A stretch of DNA of 64,000 nt, from assembly GCF_932526225.1 (NCBI RefSeq), contig NC_064037.1, positions 11,080,203 through 11,144,202 of the forward strand, in the 5' to 3' direction. The stretch comes from Nematostella vectensis. Lineage: Eukaryota > Cnidaria > Anthozoa > Actiniaria > Edwardsiidae. The translations under genes and the position numbers were made by a program. The notes beneath the pieces are model-generated. The model saw only the letters and a list, made by a program, of their open reading frames with translations. It was not told where the DNA came from and made no database searches. This document shows positions 10,621 to 23,730 of the stretch, piece by piece. Positions within the stretch are counted from its first letter, which is position 1. The number at the start of each line of letters is the position of its first letter.

Positions 10621-13600
10621 TATGTTTGGCACGCCTTGAGCAGCACGGAGAGAGCCCTTCTTTTGGTAGAAAACTTCTTGGTCGAGACTCCGCTGGCCGT
10701 GTACTGCAGAAGTCTGTCCCCTAGAATGATAGCATATCATTCACATTAAAATATCTGAGGGAAATGATGTGGTGGTGTGCTTCCCGGTTAATTCCCTGCT
10801 ACAGTTACAGGAGATCCCTTCCCCGAATATCCCATGCCACAGTGAAAAGTGATCCATTATCGGTACATCCCATGCTACATTTACAAGAGATCCATTCCCC
10901 GTATATCCCATGCCACAGTGACAAATGCTTCATCCCCGGTACATCCAATGCCACAATGACAAGGGATCCATTCCCGGTACATCCAATGCCACATTGACAA
11001 GTGATCCATTCCCGGTACATCCCATGCCACAATGACAAGTGATCCATTCCCGGTACATCCCATGCCACAATGACAAGGGATCCATTCTCGATACATCCCA
11101 TGCCACAGTGACAAGTGATCCATCCCCGGTACATCCCATGCCATAGTGACAAGTGATCCATTCCCGGTACATCCCAAGCCACAATGACAAGTGATCCATT
11201 CCCGGTACATCACATGCCACAATGACAAGTGATCCATTCCCGGTACATCCCATGCCACAATGACAAGTGATCCATTCCCGGTACATCCCATGCCACAATG
11301 AAAAGTGTTCCATTCTCGACACATCCCATGCCACAATGACAAGTGATCCATTCTCGGTACACCCTATGCCACAGTCACAAGTGACTGTTAGATTCCCTGC
11401 CAGTGACTCCAGTTTACCTAAGAGTAATAAATTCTGAGGGAGTGACTGTTGCTATCATTCTGGTAGATCCCCGCCACTGTGACAGTGACTGATTGTTAGA
11501 TTTCCCCTTATACAGTGACCCAAATTTACCTGAGAGTAATACTCCTGAGAGACGGACTGTTATTAAAATGCTCATGGACGGTCTTGGCTGTGTCGCAGAA
11601 CATGTGATCAATCACAGACACCGGTTCGCGTTGATTCCCTGACAAACAAGAAAACATTAGAGGGCGCTGGCAAGGCTGTTGAGTGACGTGCCTCTTTCAA
11701 TTTTTATTGATGTTACCTAGGTCATGGCATAAATGCCTCACGTAAAAAAAAGGTCAACTTTTTCGGGTTTTGCCCACCCCCCCCCCCCCTCCCCCTTTCA
11801 ATAAATATGTAAACCGTGCAAGCTCACCTTTCATTGTTTTGCTGAAGCCATCATAAACCAGGAAGCTATACTCCTCCGCTATAGGCTACAAAAGACCAAA
11901 TGGCATCATGTTACACTTCTTCTTTCTATGATTTGTCTGGGAAAGTTCACACACTATCGGAAACACTACTTGATCAAAGTTTTGAGTTTCCCTTGACCAA
12001 TTAACATGTAAAATGCACTTGACAAATCAACTCGCAAAGCATTCAAGTTGCACCAATCAGCATCTCTAAATGATGACAAGTCAAGTCTAATAGCTTTTAA
12101 TGTTGTCTTGACAACTAGCATTTCAATGTAAGAACTGATAACGCCAAAGTCGTATGATGGTTACCCAAAACGTTTGACACATCTCGTTTCATCATTGTCA
12201 TTTTCAGCAAAGCGCTGAAATATAGACTATATTATGGTGGACCAATCATTGTCAGAGGAAGTGTTTTTGGTGTTTTAGTCACCAAGATTGTAATAATAAA
12301 GCAGTTTTTAGATAAATAATCACCTTTTTAGATGAGCTTGTCATTGCTTGTTGTATTCGAAACTCCAAGTCTCCCAGCTCGTTCACCGTTGCCTTCCACT
12401 AACAAAAAAAAAAACAATTAACGAAGGGACGCAGTCAAGGGTGGAATAAGGTAAATCTCCCTTTTATCATAAATCGGTTTGCCAACAGTGAAAATGCCTT
12501 ATGTGCGTAAACTGGAGGACTCGGAATAAAGGGGGTTTGAGGCAAGGTTACCTATACAAGCATCTGAAGAAGCCACCATACGACTTGTGCCTGACTACGA
12601 AGCATAGCTTCAAAGCTTACAGGAACGAAATTATAAGTTTTGAATACGGGGAGAGACCTTCTGAGAAAGAACCAATAACCTTTGGTATGGGGAATCGAAC
12701 CCGGAACCCAGGGAGTGCGATATAGGATGTTACAGCGCCCAGGCTCCCTTAAATGGTCTAGGTATGCGATAGGGTTATAGCCACACGCTAAGTACTGGTT
12801 CAGGAATGTGTCCCTACCAGGGCCTTGATGGTGTCAGGGTCCTTATGCAGAGCGGGCTCGGCGAGTAGTATCAGCACTATTTCCGAGTGGGCTTGAACAT
12901 ACAGGTTGATATGGACCATTCCGTCAACCTTCAGAGTTCACACGAAAAATGGTGAGTGAGAGTTAAGAAAGGCCAATCGCGCCGCCATTTTATGCTTCCG
13001 CACAATTTCGACTAACTAAAAGAACCCATTTCCATCGGATAATTCAAGCAAGTGAATGAGATGCTCTCAATAAAACATCGTTAGTAAGGTATTAAACTTC
13101 AATCATGGGTGGTTGCAAATAAACCGATGTTGATCGACATTCCTAAAGCGAGTACAGACGAATGCGTGATATTTTTAACAACCTACTATTTCACTGATTT
13201 TTTTCTCGAATATACTGTTTTTGTTATGATGTGTGCAAGCGGAACAAGCGGTCCTCTCATGTACCCTTTCTTTTTGCTTTGCTTAGAAGCAATTAAAATG
13301 ATAAGTGGGCGTGATTTATCTGGAAAGCACAAAGGGTGATGTTTAGCGCAGACCGTTAGCCTCCTTTTTTTTCTGGGTGGTAACTATAAATGAGCTCTAC
13401 TTTAAAAATAACAAAGTGAAATACATTAATGTGATCATACCCTATGATTTGAGTATTCTTCGCCAGGATCTTCTTCACCGAATTGATCATCATCATAATC
13501 ATTACCAATGTCATCATGCGGTTTGTGAGACTTCCCAGCATCAGTGACATTCTTGGAGCTCTGTCCCTCTGCTGCGGCCAACGCCCCTTCCCCTTTCCCT

Positions 13601-16600
13601 CCCAGGGAACAGTCACCTTCATTTACGCCAGAGAAATCTTGATTGGAATGCTCTGATTGGGCATCGACAAACTCCCCTTTTTCTGCGCGGTTGGTACTTG
13701 CAACTGAGGACTCGGCACTGCTAGAGCTTGGCACACCCAGCCTCCCCTCCTCAGTACCATGAGAAGCACCCCCCTGGTCATCCAGTAATGCTACAACGCG
13801 GCCAAGATTACTATCCTTATGGGTTATGTCTTTAAAGAGACACTTGTCGACGCTTTTCTCCTGGTACACATTCAGGTTCTTTTCAGAATACTTGGTTGCA
13901 TACCTTAAGTTATCAGCCTCATCAAAGCACGAGAAATCTTTATAAATTTCCGTGGTGATCTCATGGAGGTAATCTCGATGCCCTACATCCGGGACCATGT
14001 CTTCTACCGTGTCATGGTACACGCTTGGGCTCCCTGTGGAGACTCGTAGGTCCTCAAAGGGTACACTGATCTTAGATGCTCCTAATTGAGGTCTTTCGTC
14101 TTCGAATTCCCCAGGACAGTCTTCGTAAACGGACTCTTCGCGGGTCATCATGTGTGTTTGTGATTTCTCTGCTTCATCTGTACCAAACGCAGATGCTTGA
14201 ATCTTGGATCCAGTAATGCATGTGCCTGAAGGAGATTTTCCAGGAGACCCCATATCATCGACAGTGCAGCTGTCGCAAGTCTCCTCAGTAGAATGGTATT
14301 TTCTCTCTGTATTCTGTCCATGGTGCCTTGAAGCGTCTGCCGTGGAGCATTCAGAATTGTTAGAAAATTTATGTTCATAGCAGTTAGGTCTCTCATAACC
14401 TTCATGTTGATAGCACTTGCTATCTTGCTCTTGCTTAGATCGTTCAGATTTGTCAGAAGTCACAAGTTCAGAATACTCAAACGTTTCTTGTTCCGAGCAG
14501 TGAGACTTTTCAGCAGCCCCTTGCTCAAAATTCTCTGATGTCTTTTGCCCAATGCATTCAAGATTCTCAGAAGTCTCTGATTTCTCAGAAATGAGTACAG
14601 TACTCGAGTGTGTCATATCATAATCAGGTAGCATGGAGTCTACCTTATCAGAATTTCTATCTGCTCCTGTGGCTGGTTGGAGACTCTCATCATCCATGTC
14701 ACATCCATCCTTGTCTAATATTGTTACTAAAGGTTCTTTAGTCCGATTTCTCTCTGTAAATTCAGGGCCACTTTCATCCGCGGCCGTCAGTAGATTCTCC
14801 CTTTCCACAGTGTCACATCCCTCCTTGTAAGTAAGGCCTTCAGAAACCTTACTTTCCTGGACAGTGTTTGTAAATACGTCTAGCCCCAGTAAATAATTAC
14901 CCTCATCATCTCCAGCGCACGGGTCCAAATCACTAGACTTATCCTCAGGCAGGTCTTCCTGGCGCCCAACATCAGGTGATAAACAAGAGGCTGAAGGATT
15001 TTGTAAATCTCTACCGTCTTTCAACATTTCTTCTGAACTCAGGATCATCCCCTCACTTCCTATCGAGTTGTTCACACCCTCTTCCATTATTCCCGCGTTA
15101 TTTTCTGTCGTAAAAAGCTGCATGTTTTCTACTGGGAAGCTTCTCTCATGCTGCGTGACTAACAGACCATTAGTATCGATGCCATCCATGACAAGCATGG
15201 CCTCATCTACAGATTGATTATCGTCGCTGACGTCCAGAGAGCATGCAGTTTCTTTATTGACAGGTCCATTATCGGAGCACGTACATATCGTACCAATCCC
15301 ATCACCTGAAACACCTGGTTCGGTACACTGGAGATCCTCAACGTCTTGACCAGACGACTGATGGTTACTCTCTTCCCCGTTATCCTCACAATTAAAAAAC
15401 TCTCTACTTAAACCATCTTTAACATGAGACCCAGAAGATAAACTAATTACATTTCCCCTACAATAGGAGTTTCTCTGTAAGTATTTTCCGTTAGTTCCAT
15501 CAATTTCATTTGATTCGCAATTTCCCAAAGACCAACGAGAATTTGTGATCGATGTTACAGCACCAATACTAGCAAATTTTTCAGAATTGCTTCCACTTCT
15601 AATCGCATCCAAGTCAGGAATGTAAGCATTTTCAACAGGTTTTTCATGCTTAGAAGAATTCGTCAAAGGAATTTCCGCATGCTCTATTTCACTTTCTTCT
15701 GACGTATCCTGATGCAGAGGAGAAGAAGAAGAGCACATTTCTTTATGCAGTTCAATCTCTATACCATCAGGTTGCTTCCCACTCCCTGTTTCTATAACCG
15801 TAGAATCAAGTGTTTTCTGGGCCCGTAAACCTCTCCTCTGATCCTCCCTCTTCTCTCTCTTGCCATCGGTTGGCAAGGACTGCGTCCGACGTGCCCTCCC
15901 TCTTTGAGTCCTAACTTTTCCTCCACTACTCTCAGCTCTGCGTCTATATCCAGGTGAACTCTCCCCGCACTCCGGTCTTAAATTGTCAGGTTTCTTGCCT
16001 TCCAATTCATTTATGGGCTCAGCTACGGCTTGTGAGCTCTCAGTCTCAAGGGCTCTTTCATTAAGAAGACCGTCCATGGATGAAGGAGATTCCGAGGTCC
16101 GCTCGGAGGTACTGGACACAGGAGTCAAACAGGTACTGACGTTACTGAACTTCTTGGCTACCTGTGCTGTTTGCTGGCGGTAAGGAGACTGGGACATGGA
16201 TTCAAGTAGGCCCTGGAACTCTAAGAGTGTGACGTAAGAGTTGAGGATACGCACTCCAAATGGAAGCTTGATATCTGGAAGGAAGATATAAAGATTGAGC
16301 GATTTAAAGATTGAGAGCAACCATAATGTTATTTTAAAATCGCTGTAGCAAAAGCTGCAGTGATACCAGACGGGTTCAGAACAGCGACGTGGCCAGGATT
16401 TTTAACAGGGGGGACCCAAAAGGCACTATCAAGGCATTTTCTCCTGTATTTTAGATAATGTCTCATATATTTACTGTATTTTTGGCTGTTAAAAGGGGGG
16501 CCCGGGCCCCCTAGGCCACCCCCCTGGCTACGCCCCTGCAGAAGGTGCCAAGGTCGTCACACCTTACATTCTCGGAAATGTTGACCATTAAATCGAATTT

Positions 16601-19600
16601 AAGCTCCAAAATACTATTTCTTGCATCTCTGCAATCTAAACTATTTCTGCAACATACCTGGAAACCTCCGAAAATCTCAAGGCTTGAGAATTTTTTGGGG
16701 GGAGGGGTGGGGTATATTCATTTTTGGGGGGAGAGGTGGGTTTAACCTTGCAGGCGTTTGCCCTAGAAAGCTCTCATGAACAAATCCACTTAAAGATCTC
16801 GCGAGGGTATAAATTGCGATATGCAAGGGAAACATCCTTTCAAACATCTTAATAGAAAATAGGCAAAATGATGATTTTCTATAGAAGTGTGAGATTTGGT
16901 GCTCAACGCAGGGAGCAGGAAATGCGGTCCAAAATCTTGAGACTCCCGCCTAATGCGGGAGAGTTGACAGTTATGCTACCATGTGTGATCCAGTGCAATA
17001 TTCTACATACCTGTTGTTACTGGCTTGGCCGGATGCTGAAAAAAAGAGGAGAAAAATATGAGAGTAGCTAATAATACATACCACTATGGCCAGCATAGTT
17101 CTTGGAAAGAACGTAATAGTCCCTCAAAACTTCAGGCTGATATTTACAGAAAATGTATAAAAGTAATTGGGACTTTCTCTCCTTTAAAACAAGATTATAA
17201 AGATTATAAAGCTTCCATAATTTAAATATACAATATGAGGCCACTGCACTTTCCACTTACATGACTCTGGTTTGGCTTCAACAGAAGCAGGCGCCTGGTC
17301 ACAGAGGGGTCCAAATGGGTACAAAGTACACTTAAATACAAAAATAAATAAAATATAAGATAGGACTCTCCATACAGTAAACTCTAACCATAACAAGCCT
17401 ATAGACAGGATTTTGACGAGGGGAGGGGGGGTTTTTTACCCATTTAGCGGACCATTTTCTCTTAGGTAGCTCATCCTAGCTCGCACTGTTACTTAATTTT
17501 CCTTAATTAGAGTGGACCTTCCATTCAAGTGGGGGGAGGGGGGTTCTTGCAAGCTCCCCCCTGGCTATCGGCTTGATTACACTGTTTAGGGACTGTTTTT
17601 GGTATCCATAAAGCGAGTCTGTTAATGGAAGATACTTTTCAATTATACTTCTTTGTTTTTTGGTCTTTGCATTTTAATGTCTATGGTAAAAAGTGATTAT
17701 TGTTCATATACTGAGTATTATGATACTGAGGTTTCATTGCAATAGGGGGAACACAAGTAATATTCAAAAAACATATTATCATTTACTTCCAAAGTTCTTT
17801 ATAACGTACTTGTTCATATACTAAGTATATAAGATACTGAGGTTTCATCGCAATAAGGGAATTGAACATGAGTGATATTCAAACAAACATTTTATCATTT
17901 ATTTCCAAAGCCTTTTATAACCTAGTACCTATTGCTGTAGAGAATACATCCACCAAGGATGTGTGGGCGTCTCTGGAAGGCCTGTAAGATGTGGGATGCT
18001 TTCAGAAAACAACCAGAAGAGTTCTGCAAGTAAAATAATCACAAATGGTCATATAGCAGTTGCAGATACTGGGAGAGGGGAGGCAAAGATCCTCCTGTCT
18101 CATTTATATGTAATATACTGGTACCATCCCCCCCCCCTCTCCATCCCCACCTCCTGTTTAGGAACATTCCTGGATCCACCAGTTGTCAATACACAATAAT
18201 ATCAATTATTGCTGTTTTCTTTTGAAAGCCAATAAATACCGTAAATGATCTAATAAACACCCACATTTAAAGAACGTCTCCATTCAAAGCCCCCCCCCCC
18301 CCCCCAGTAAGCTTTCAAGTTTGCATTGGACACCCCTCTCTAACAAACGCCCCTTCCCTCCCCTGCTCCTCTCCCCCTTAAAGAACAAACAACATAGGTA
18401 TTCCCGTAATATAAATCAAATTCTATTGCTCAATCTAAGCAAGCGACATCTTGCCCTATGTCAAGAAACCCTTGCTACACAGGCTATAATAATTCAATGT
18501 GATCCCGAATAAAATTGACCTAAATTTTAATAATACCTTAGGAGTCTCAAGGAATTGTAAAGGATCAAAAACAGCAGGCAGAGTATCTCCATAATGCCGC
18601 ACAAATGGCAAATAGCAATCCCATATTATACACAGCTGAGTCAGAAATGAAGCCTGGCTTCTGCACATCTATGACAAAATTACACACAAAAAGATTATTT
18701 CATTCAAAGTCCATAAAACTTTCAATGACCAAAAGAAGATTATATGAGCTTTTATGTTTGCTAAAATAATAAATGGGTAAATTTGATTGTGGACAAATTA
18801 GTTCACTCTTCATGTTCAATTATCCATGAGGAACCTTAGCAGCCCTAAGCTCAGAAGTGTGGCTAGATACATTGAAAAATAGTCAGTACAATCAAATGCA
18901 TGCAAAAAACATACCTTTCGTACAATATCAATGCTGCCATGGTAAAAAGCAAACAGCTGGTAAAGAGTCTCCAGTTGTCTGATCAATAGGGAGTCTGGTT
19001 CACCTAGATCACCGCCGAGGGCCTAATATATAGACAAGGTGAATTATGCAATTATTGAATAATGCATAGCAATCAACTCAACCATAAAAGCCAGGTTTAA
19101 CAACATTTTAGGCTTGTTCACAAGATCACCCCAATTATTTATTAAATAAAATTTTGTGCATAAGTTTAGGAAGAAAAATGTGTGTTCACTTTTCTTGAAA
19201 TGGGAGGATGGACTTAAATTAGATTTCAGGGCTTGCTACATATATGGCTTCACGAGTTAAGGATGATAGAGTGGTTTTCAAAATCCTGTGCAATAAAAGG
19301 TAATTTTTGAAGTGTAATAGTCAAGCCAGAACAAAAGAGAAAAAAGACATTACAGTGTACTAGTACTAAATAAACTAATCTATAGATTTAGGCACTGCCT
19401 AAAAGTGGAGCCAGCATAATTTTTTTCAGGATACAATTAAGTAGAACCCCCTCCCCTCCACTTTCATTACGCATCATGTTCCAATACCCACAAAAACGCA
19501 ACCTATGTGAAACATATAAAGATTGCATGTTCTACAAATACTGCAATTATTATTTAAAGTGGTGACCTCCCAATCCTCCTAGGCAATACCTAGAACAAAA

Positions 19601-22600
19601 ATGTTAGTTAAGGTTTTATTGACATTACAAAGGATATCATTAAGTATAGAGGAAAGCCGAAGGGGTTGAGCTCTTAGTATAATAATACTTGATAGACAAC
19701 TGATACAGCAAAATTGTCAAAATAAAATGATACTTTGATTATCAGGTAAGTAGGTAATATTTATTATAAAAATGAGGATCAATTAAAATTCCTCCTAGAA
19801 AAATGGGTGCTATTTTGTTATCTTCAATATTAAAAACAATAAACAAATACTTATCACATTCCTATACATTAATAAGTATATCAGCAAATCACGGTACCAT
19901 AGTGGGTTTGACATAAAAGTACTCAGTGCCTGCCTGAACTGTCCCAATTCCTTTTATTTTTTTTAAATACCTTACTAAATTTTCCAGGATAGGCTTTATA
20001 ATTTTCTTTTTCTTGTGTAAGGTTTAAAAAAGGCAAATATTGAAAAAATATCTTTATTAACCTTCTTATTCATGCTTTAGAATGTAACTTTGCTAAGGGT
20101 GGATGAAAACCACTCTTATATCAAAACAATTCCGGAACTTTATTTTATTCTAAAGTTAAGAACCACATATAAGAACCTAGAATGATCCTGTTAGCCTATA
20201 ATTATCAAATTAGAATCCCTTTTTATAAGCATCTATTTAGCCTACAATTGTTAATTGTATTAATTTGCTTTATAAAATATGAATTTACTGGCTTAACATA
20301 TGAAATTACTGGCTTAACATATGAAAATTGATTTCTAAATAGTTTCAAAACATGATCTTAAGGAATCATATAGGAGACCTGTTTTTTACGATTAACTTAT
20401 CTACATCAATTGCTTGACCATAAGTCATTGTCATCATATCTTTCATAAAAAAGGCAAGAGACTATTTATGAACCTAAATAGCCTAAATGTCATTAAATGC
20501 ACATTATACAAGAACCTGTCAGACTAACTTGGGAAAAAAACTAGGTTTTACTTTTTAACTCTGATTCATTATTTAGAACAATTTTTCTATTTCTAAAAAA
20601 TTATCTTACTTTTTAGTACTTTAAATGTGCTTATTTTTGGTGACCAATAAATACCAATGCCTAATATGTACATCCTGCCCTGGGTCATGCCTATTAGCCA
20701 GCAGCTTGTTTTCAGAACCTCTGGCTTAGATTCACCTGAAAAAGTTTGGATAAAAGCATGAGAAAACTGAAAATTTCCTTTCAAACGATTCAAATATTAT
20801 GCTACAAAAACCTAATTTGTAAAATCTAAAACTGTCTCAATAGTCTCAACTAAAATTTTCTAAAATAATACCAATAACAGAAAATGAATATATGAGGTTA
20901 AAAGAGCTTTTATAGGAGAGGCTTCCTATGAATCCTAAATTTGACCACTTTGGGGTACAATTATATATAGAGATATGTGACATATAAGAAAACAAAAAGT
21001 TTTTAGGTTTTGTAAGAAACATTGAGGTACCCAGGGTTATTCAAAATATTGTCAGGTGGTATAAAAACATAAGGCATATTTTTAGGTAATAAGGTCCTAG
21101 TAACTGCATGTGTAGCTTTTTTAGAATCAAACCAGAATTCCAGAATAGTCGATTTAAATTTCAAGTGTTTTTCAAATATATGTTGTTTTTTTACAAATTA
21201 TTAATACACAGGGTTTTAGGAGAAGAGCTCTCAATTTATTTTAGCATTGTTCATCTTTGTGAGAATTTGACCAATCATTCATTGAAATGAATTAAAAACC
21301 ACTTTTGGTTTTATTTCTAGTATTTCATAACTGTCAACCCAACTTGGACAGACGTCGGGTAAAATCGGGTAAAAAAGAGTAAATATGTGAAGAAAAAAAA
21401 CAAACAAAACAAGAGAGCCAATGCAAGTGAATACAGAGAATGTATGAACATTCTAAAAAAAATAAGGCTTGTGATGAGGTCCACAATCTTGTGACAGAGT
21501 TGACAGCTCCGGTATATTCAATTTATTCATGAATAGTTATTATTTTCCTATGATAGATGGTGAATAACAGATTTTAGAGATCGAACTTGATAAATACAGC
21601 CTAGAATTTAAGTTTTCGTTCCTGAGGTAAGTACTTAATATATAAATTTGAAACAATGAAAAACGTGTACAAAGTTTGAAAACAAAACAACTCTGAAAGA
21701 TCGTTTCGCTAAGTACTTTAATACAATACGCCAACTTACCTACGTCTGCCAGTGCAAGAACAAAAACGTACGAGCACTTGTCGGAGAAGGTGTCCATAAA
21801 ATTAGCTTGTTTTTTTCTTTCTTTATCTTGTGGCTTCCTCTGACATTTCAGCTGACTCGACTCTTCAAAACTTTCAACCACACTTTTACACAGTCTTTTA
21901 CACATAATTAGCCAAGTTCATATTCGTGGTTACGAATATGAACTGATTTTTTTTCAAGCACTTCTTTTTCGATAGTTCTTGGCTTGTTTGCAGCCAGTTT
22001 TTGTATATATTGTTTTGCGCGCCCTAGAGACCTGGGCCGGGGCAGAATGGCGGCTGGCTGGCTAGCAGCTTGTGACAATGACGTCATTGACCACAAAAAC
22101 TCAGCCGCCTAGTTATAGACCATTTCTCTAAACCTATGGGGCTCTGCGCCCAGCCTAAGGCCGCGCTGGCTCCGCTAAAAAGTTTTTAACGGGTTTTTGA
22201 AAACCACCCTAAAAAAATTAATATGACTTGTTTACAGTACCTGCACTATACATTAAGATCAAAAGCCTATGCCGCCAAGCAAAAATGTAAATTATGTTTC
22301 AAATATAGAATGTCTCATAACTATGGTTTGTACTTTTCGTTGAGTTTGGAAACATACATACCAAGATGTAATCACCAATAATAGAGATAACAATCTTTTC
22401 TGTCTTCAATTTGAATAGGACTGGTGATGCATGGTGAAAATCAGTCAGGAATTTTGACATGCCAACAATCTGACCACAAATTGATACTTGATCTTCAATT
22501 GTCGCCTAGAAACATCAATGCATGGTGTATTAGTTTGCTATTCACACTCTATGAAGGGGCTCTGTCACTTTCACGTAATTTCATAACTTCAAGACTTCTA

Positions 22601-23730
22601 GCAGGTTCCAAAACTAGCTCGGACTTCCAAAAATATAAAAGAATAATCTAGGGAGAATTCTGTTAAAAGACAATTACAATATATACCCTACACTGAGAAA
22701 ATAGGTAAGCAGAGGGGACAGAAAGCTATTTAGCTTGAGGCTACAGTGATCCTGCAGCATAAGTCTTCTATCCAGTCCTTAAGGTGACAGACAGGACCTT
22801 TGTTTAGTCAGACTAGCATAAGTACCTACCCCATGAGGGTAGAAATATATGATCGCACTCTCAGGGGGGTCCTCTTCTTTCTTGCAAGCCTCACAGTCAT
22901 AGACAAAGAACATGCGTCCCTCAAAACTAAGCAAAACAGTCACTAATTAAAATCAGGAAATACTGACTCTATCCTCGATCGTATGCAGTGTTCAGCTGAG
23001 AGAATCTGCTATAATATTGGCTGTGCTATCTACAGTAAGGAAGTACATACATATATTATACAGTCCCAACTTCCCCCTGCCCAAGTCAGCCTGCCACGAA
23101 TTCTTCCATAATTTCAGCAAACCCATAGCTGTCAACTCTCACGCATTAGGCGGAAGTCTCAAGATTTTGAACCTTTTCTCAAGCCTAATTTTCTTGAAAA
23201 TATCCATACATTTACTGTATTCTCCCGCATTAGCTATCTTGGTACTTTTGATGCATTCACTGTATTTCCTCATGATTTTTTCTCAAGCGAGGTAGACAGC
23301 TATGCAAACCTCCAATCAAGCACATATCGTCTGGACCATTGCTTTAATACAAGTTAATCTGTCAAATAATGCTAGTTACCGAAAACTTACAGTGTTGTAA
23401 ACATAAGTATGACACAAAGTTTCCAGACAACTGATTCTTTTGTGAAATCTCTTTTTAAAAGAATAGATTGGGCGTGTCTATACGTTCACGAGGTAAAAAA
23501 GGGCAGCTCTACGATATACAATACATAATGAAAATAATCAAACAGAAATGCTAAATTGTAGGTACAGATTTGCTGGATCGGATTCTCACTTCCTGCCCCG
23601 AGTGAATCGTTCGACAAATAAGTTATGGATCTATCCTGGTAACGATGAACACAAAAGGAAGGAAAATATAATTTTGGCATTCACTAGAAGCATTTTACCT
23701 GGAGCCTCGGCTGGGAGCCATTGTGCTCAT
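10546..23730 (-). CDS. HPS4: HPS4, BLOC-3 complex subunit (14 exons, about 1353 aa)
   Basis: With HPS1, HPS4 forms BLOC-3, the Rab32/38 exchange factor for lysosome-related organelles. Exons on the minus strand: 23730-23699, 22926-22832, 22505-22362, 19022-18915, 18668-18537, 18023-17929, 17330-17261, 17035-17011, 16274-13441, 12928-12818, 12398-12324, 11885-11828, 11638-11530, 10720-10546. The N-terminal longin region matches the family: MFFVYDCEACKKEEDP, AIIYFYPHG, VSICGQIVGMSKFLTDF, LYQLFAFYHGSI, KASHILQAFQRRPHILGGCI. The C-terminal region matches too (HINLYVQAHSEIVLILLAEP), and the end EHGVNVF* resembles the human KHGVNLL end. The 2834-bp exon encodes an acidic, Ser/Glu-rich, probably disordered linker with degenerate SEQ/TSE repeats, making the protein about twice human length. 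Exon 2 is one base too long in a C6 run (22864-22869); dropping one C restores the frame. Confidence 0.88.
10805..11385. repeat. 38-bp minisatellite in the last HPS4 intron
   Basis: About 15 units of 38 bp with core GTGATCCATTCCCGGTACAT followed by CCCATGCCACAATGACAA. Because 38 is not a multiple of 3 and the unit lacks stops on the minus strand, all three minus frames stay open for more than 120 codons with a shared 38-residue period. The array is intronic, between HPS4 exons at 11638-11530 and 10720-10546, and is not a gene. Confidence 0.93.
11381..11565. repeat. Decayed duplicate of an HPS4 exon end and its 5' splice site
   Basis: The real exon end and donor read, on the plus strand, TTTACCTGAGAGTAATACTC at 11525-11544, followed by CTGAGAGACGGACTGTT. 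A diverged copy lies about 112 bp to the left: TTTACCTAAGAGTAATAAAT, then CTGAGGGAGTGACTGTT. On the minus strand both end in AG|GTAAA, so the copy is a potential second 5' splice site inside the intron. Confidence 0.7.
21327..21508. mobile_element. MITE family 'ATAGCTGTCAAC', copy in HPS4 intron 3
   Basis: About 180 bp with ends ATAACTGTCAACCC and GAGTTGACAGCT. The interior shares the GGGTAAAATCGGGTAAA / TGTGATGAGGTCC arrangement with the copy at 5300-5488, in reverse orientation. Confidence 0.7.
23125..23303. mobile_element. MITE family 'ATAGCTGTCAAC', copy in HPS4 intron 1
   Basis: About 180 bp starting ATAGCTGTCAACTCTC and ending GGTAGACAGCTAT, with the interior AGGCGGAAGTCTCAAGATTT. It matches the fragment at 16925-16975, whose preserved end reads GCGGGAGAGTTGACAGTTAT. 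Confidence 0.7.

Noticed and set aside
10805-11351. Three overlapping minus-strand open frames of 125-156 codons with a repeated CGMGCTGNGSL-like motif
   Set aside because: All three frames are open only because a 38-bp repeat lacks stops. They read the same DNA and share a 38-residue period; the region is an HPS4 intron.
16274-16320. N-terminal MLSIFKSLNLYIFLP extension of the large HPS4 exon
   Set aside because: Lies upstream of a clear TTCCAG acceptor and reads intron; the exon starts at 16274.
16380-16545. G/C-run flanked block as a distinct transposon
   Set aside because: It resembles other GGGGGG/CCCCCC blocks (about 17410-17570, 39935-40200, 45555-45715), but I could not define ends or target duplications.
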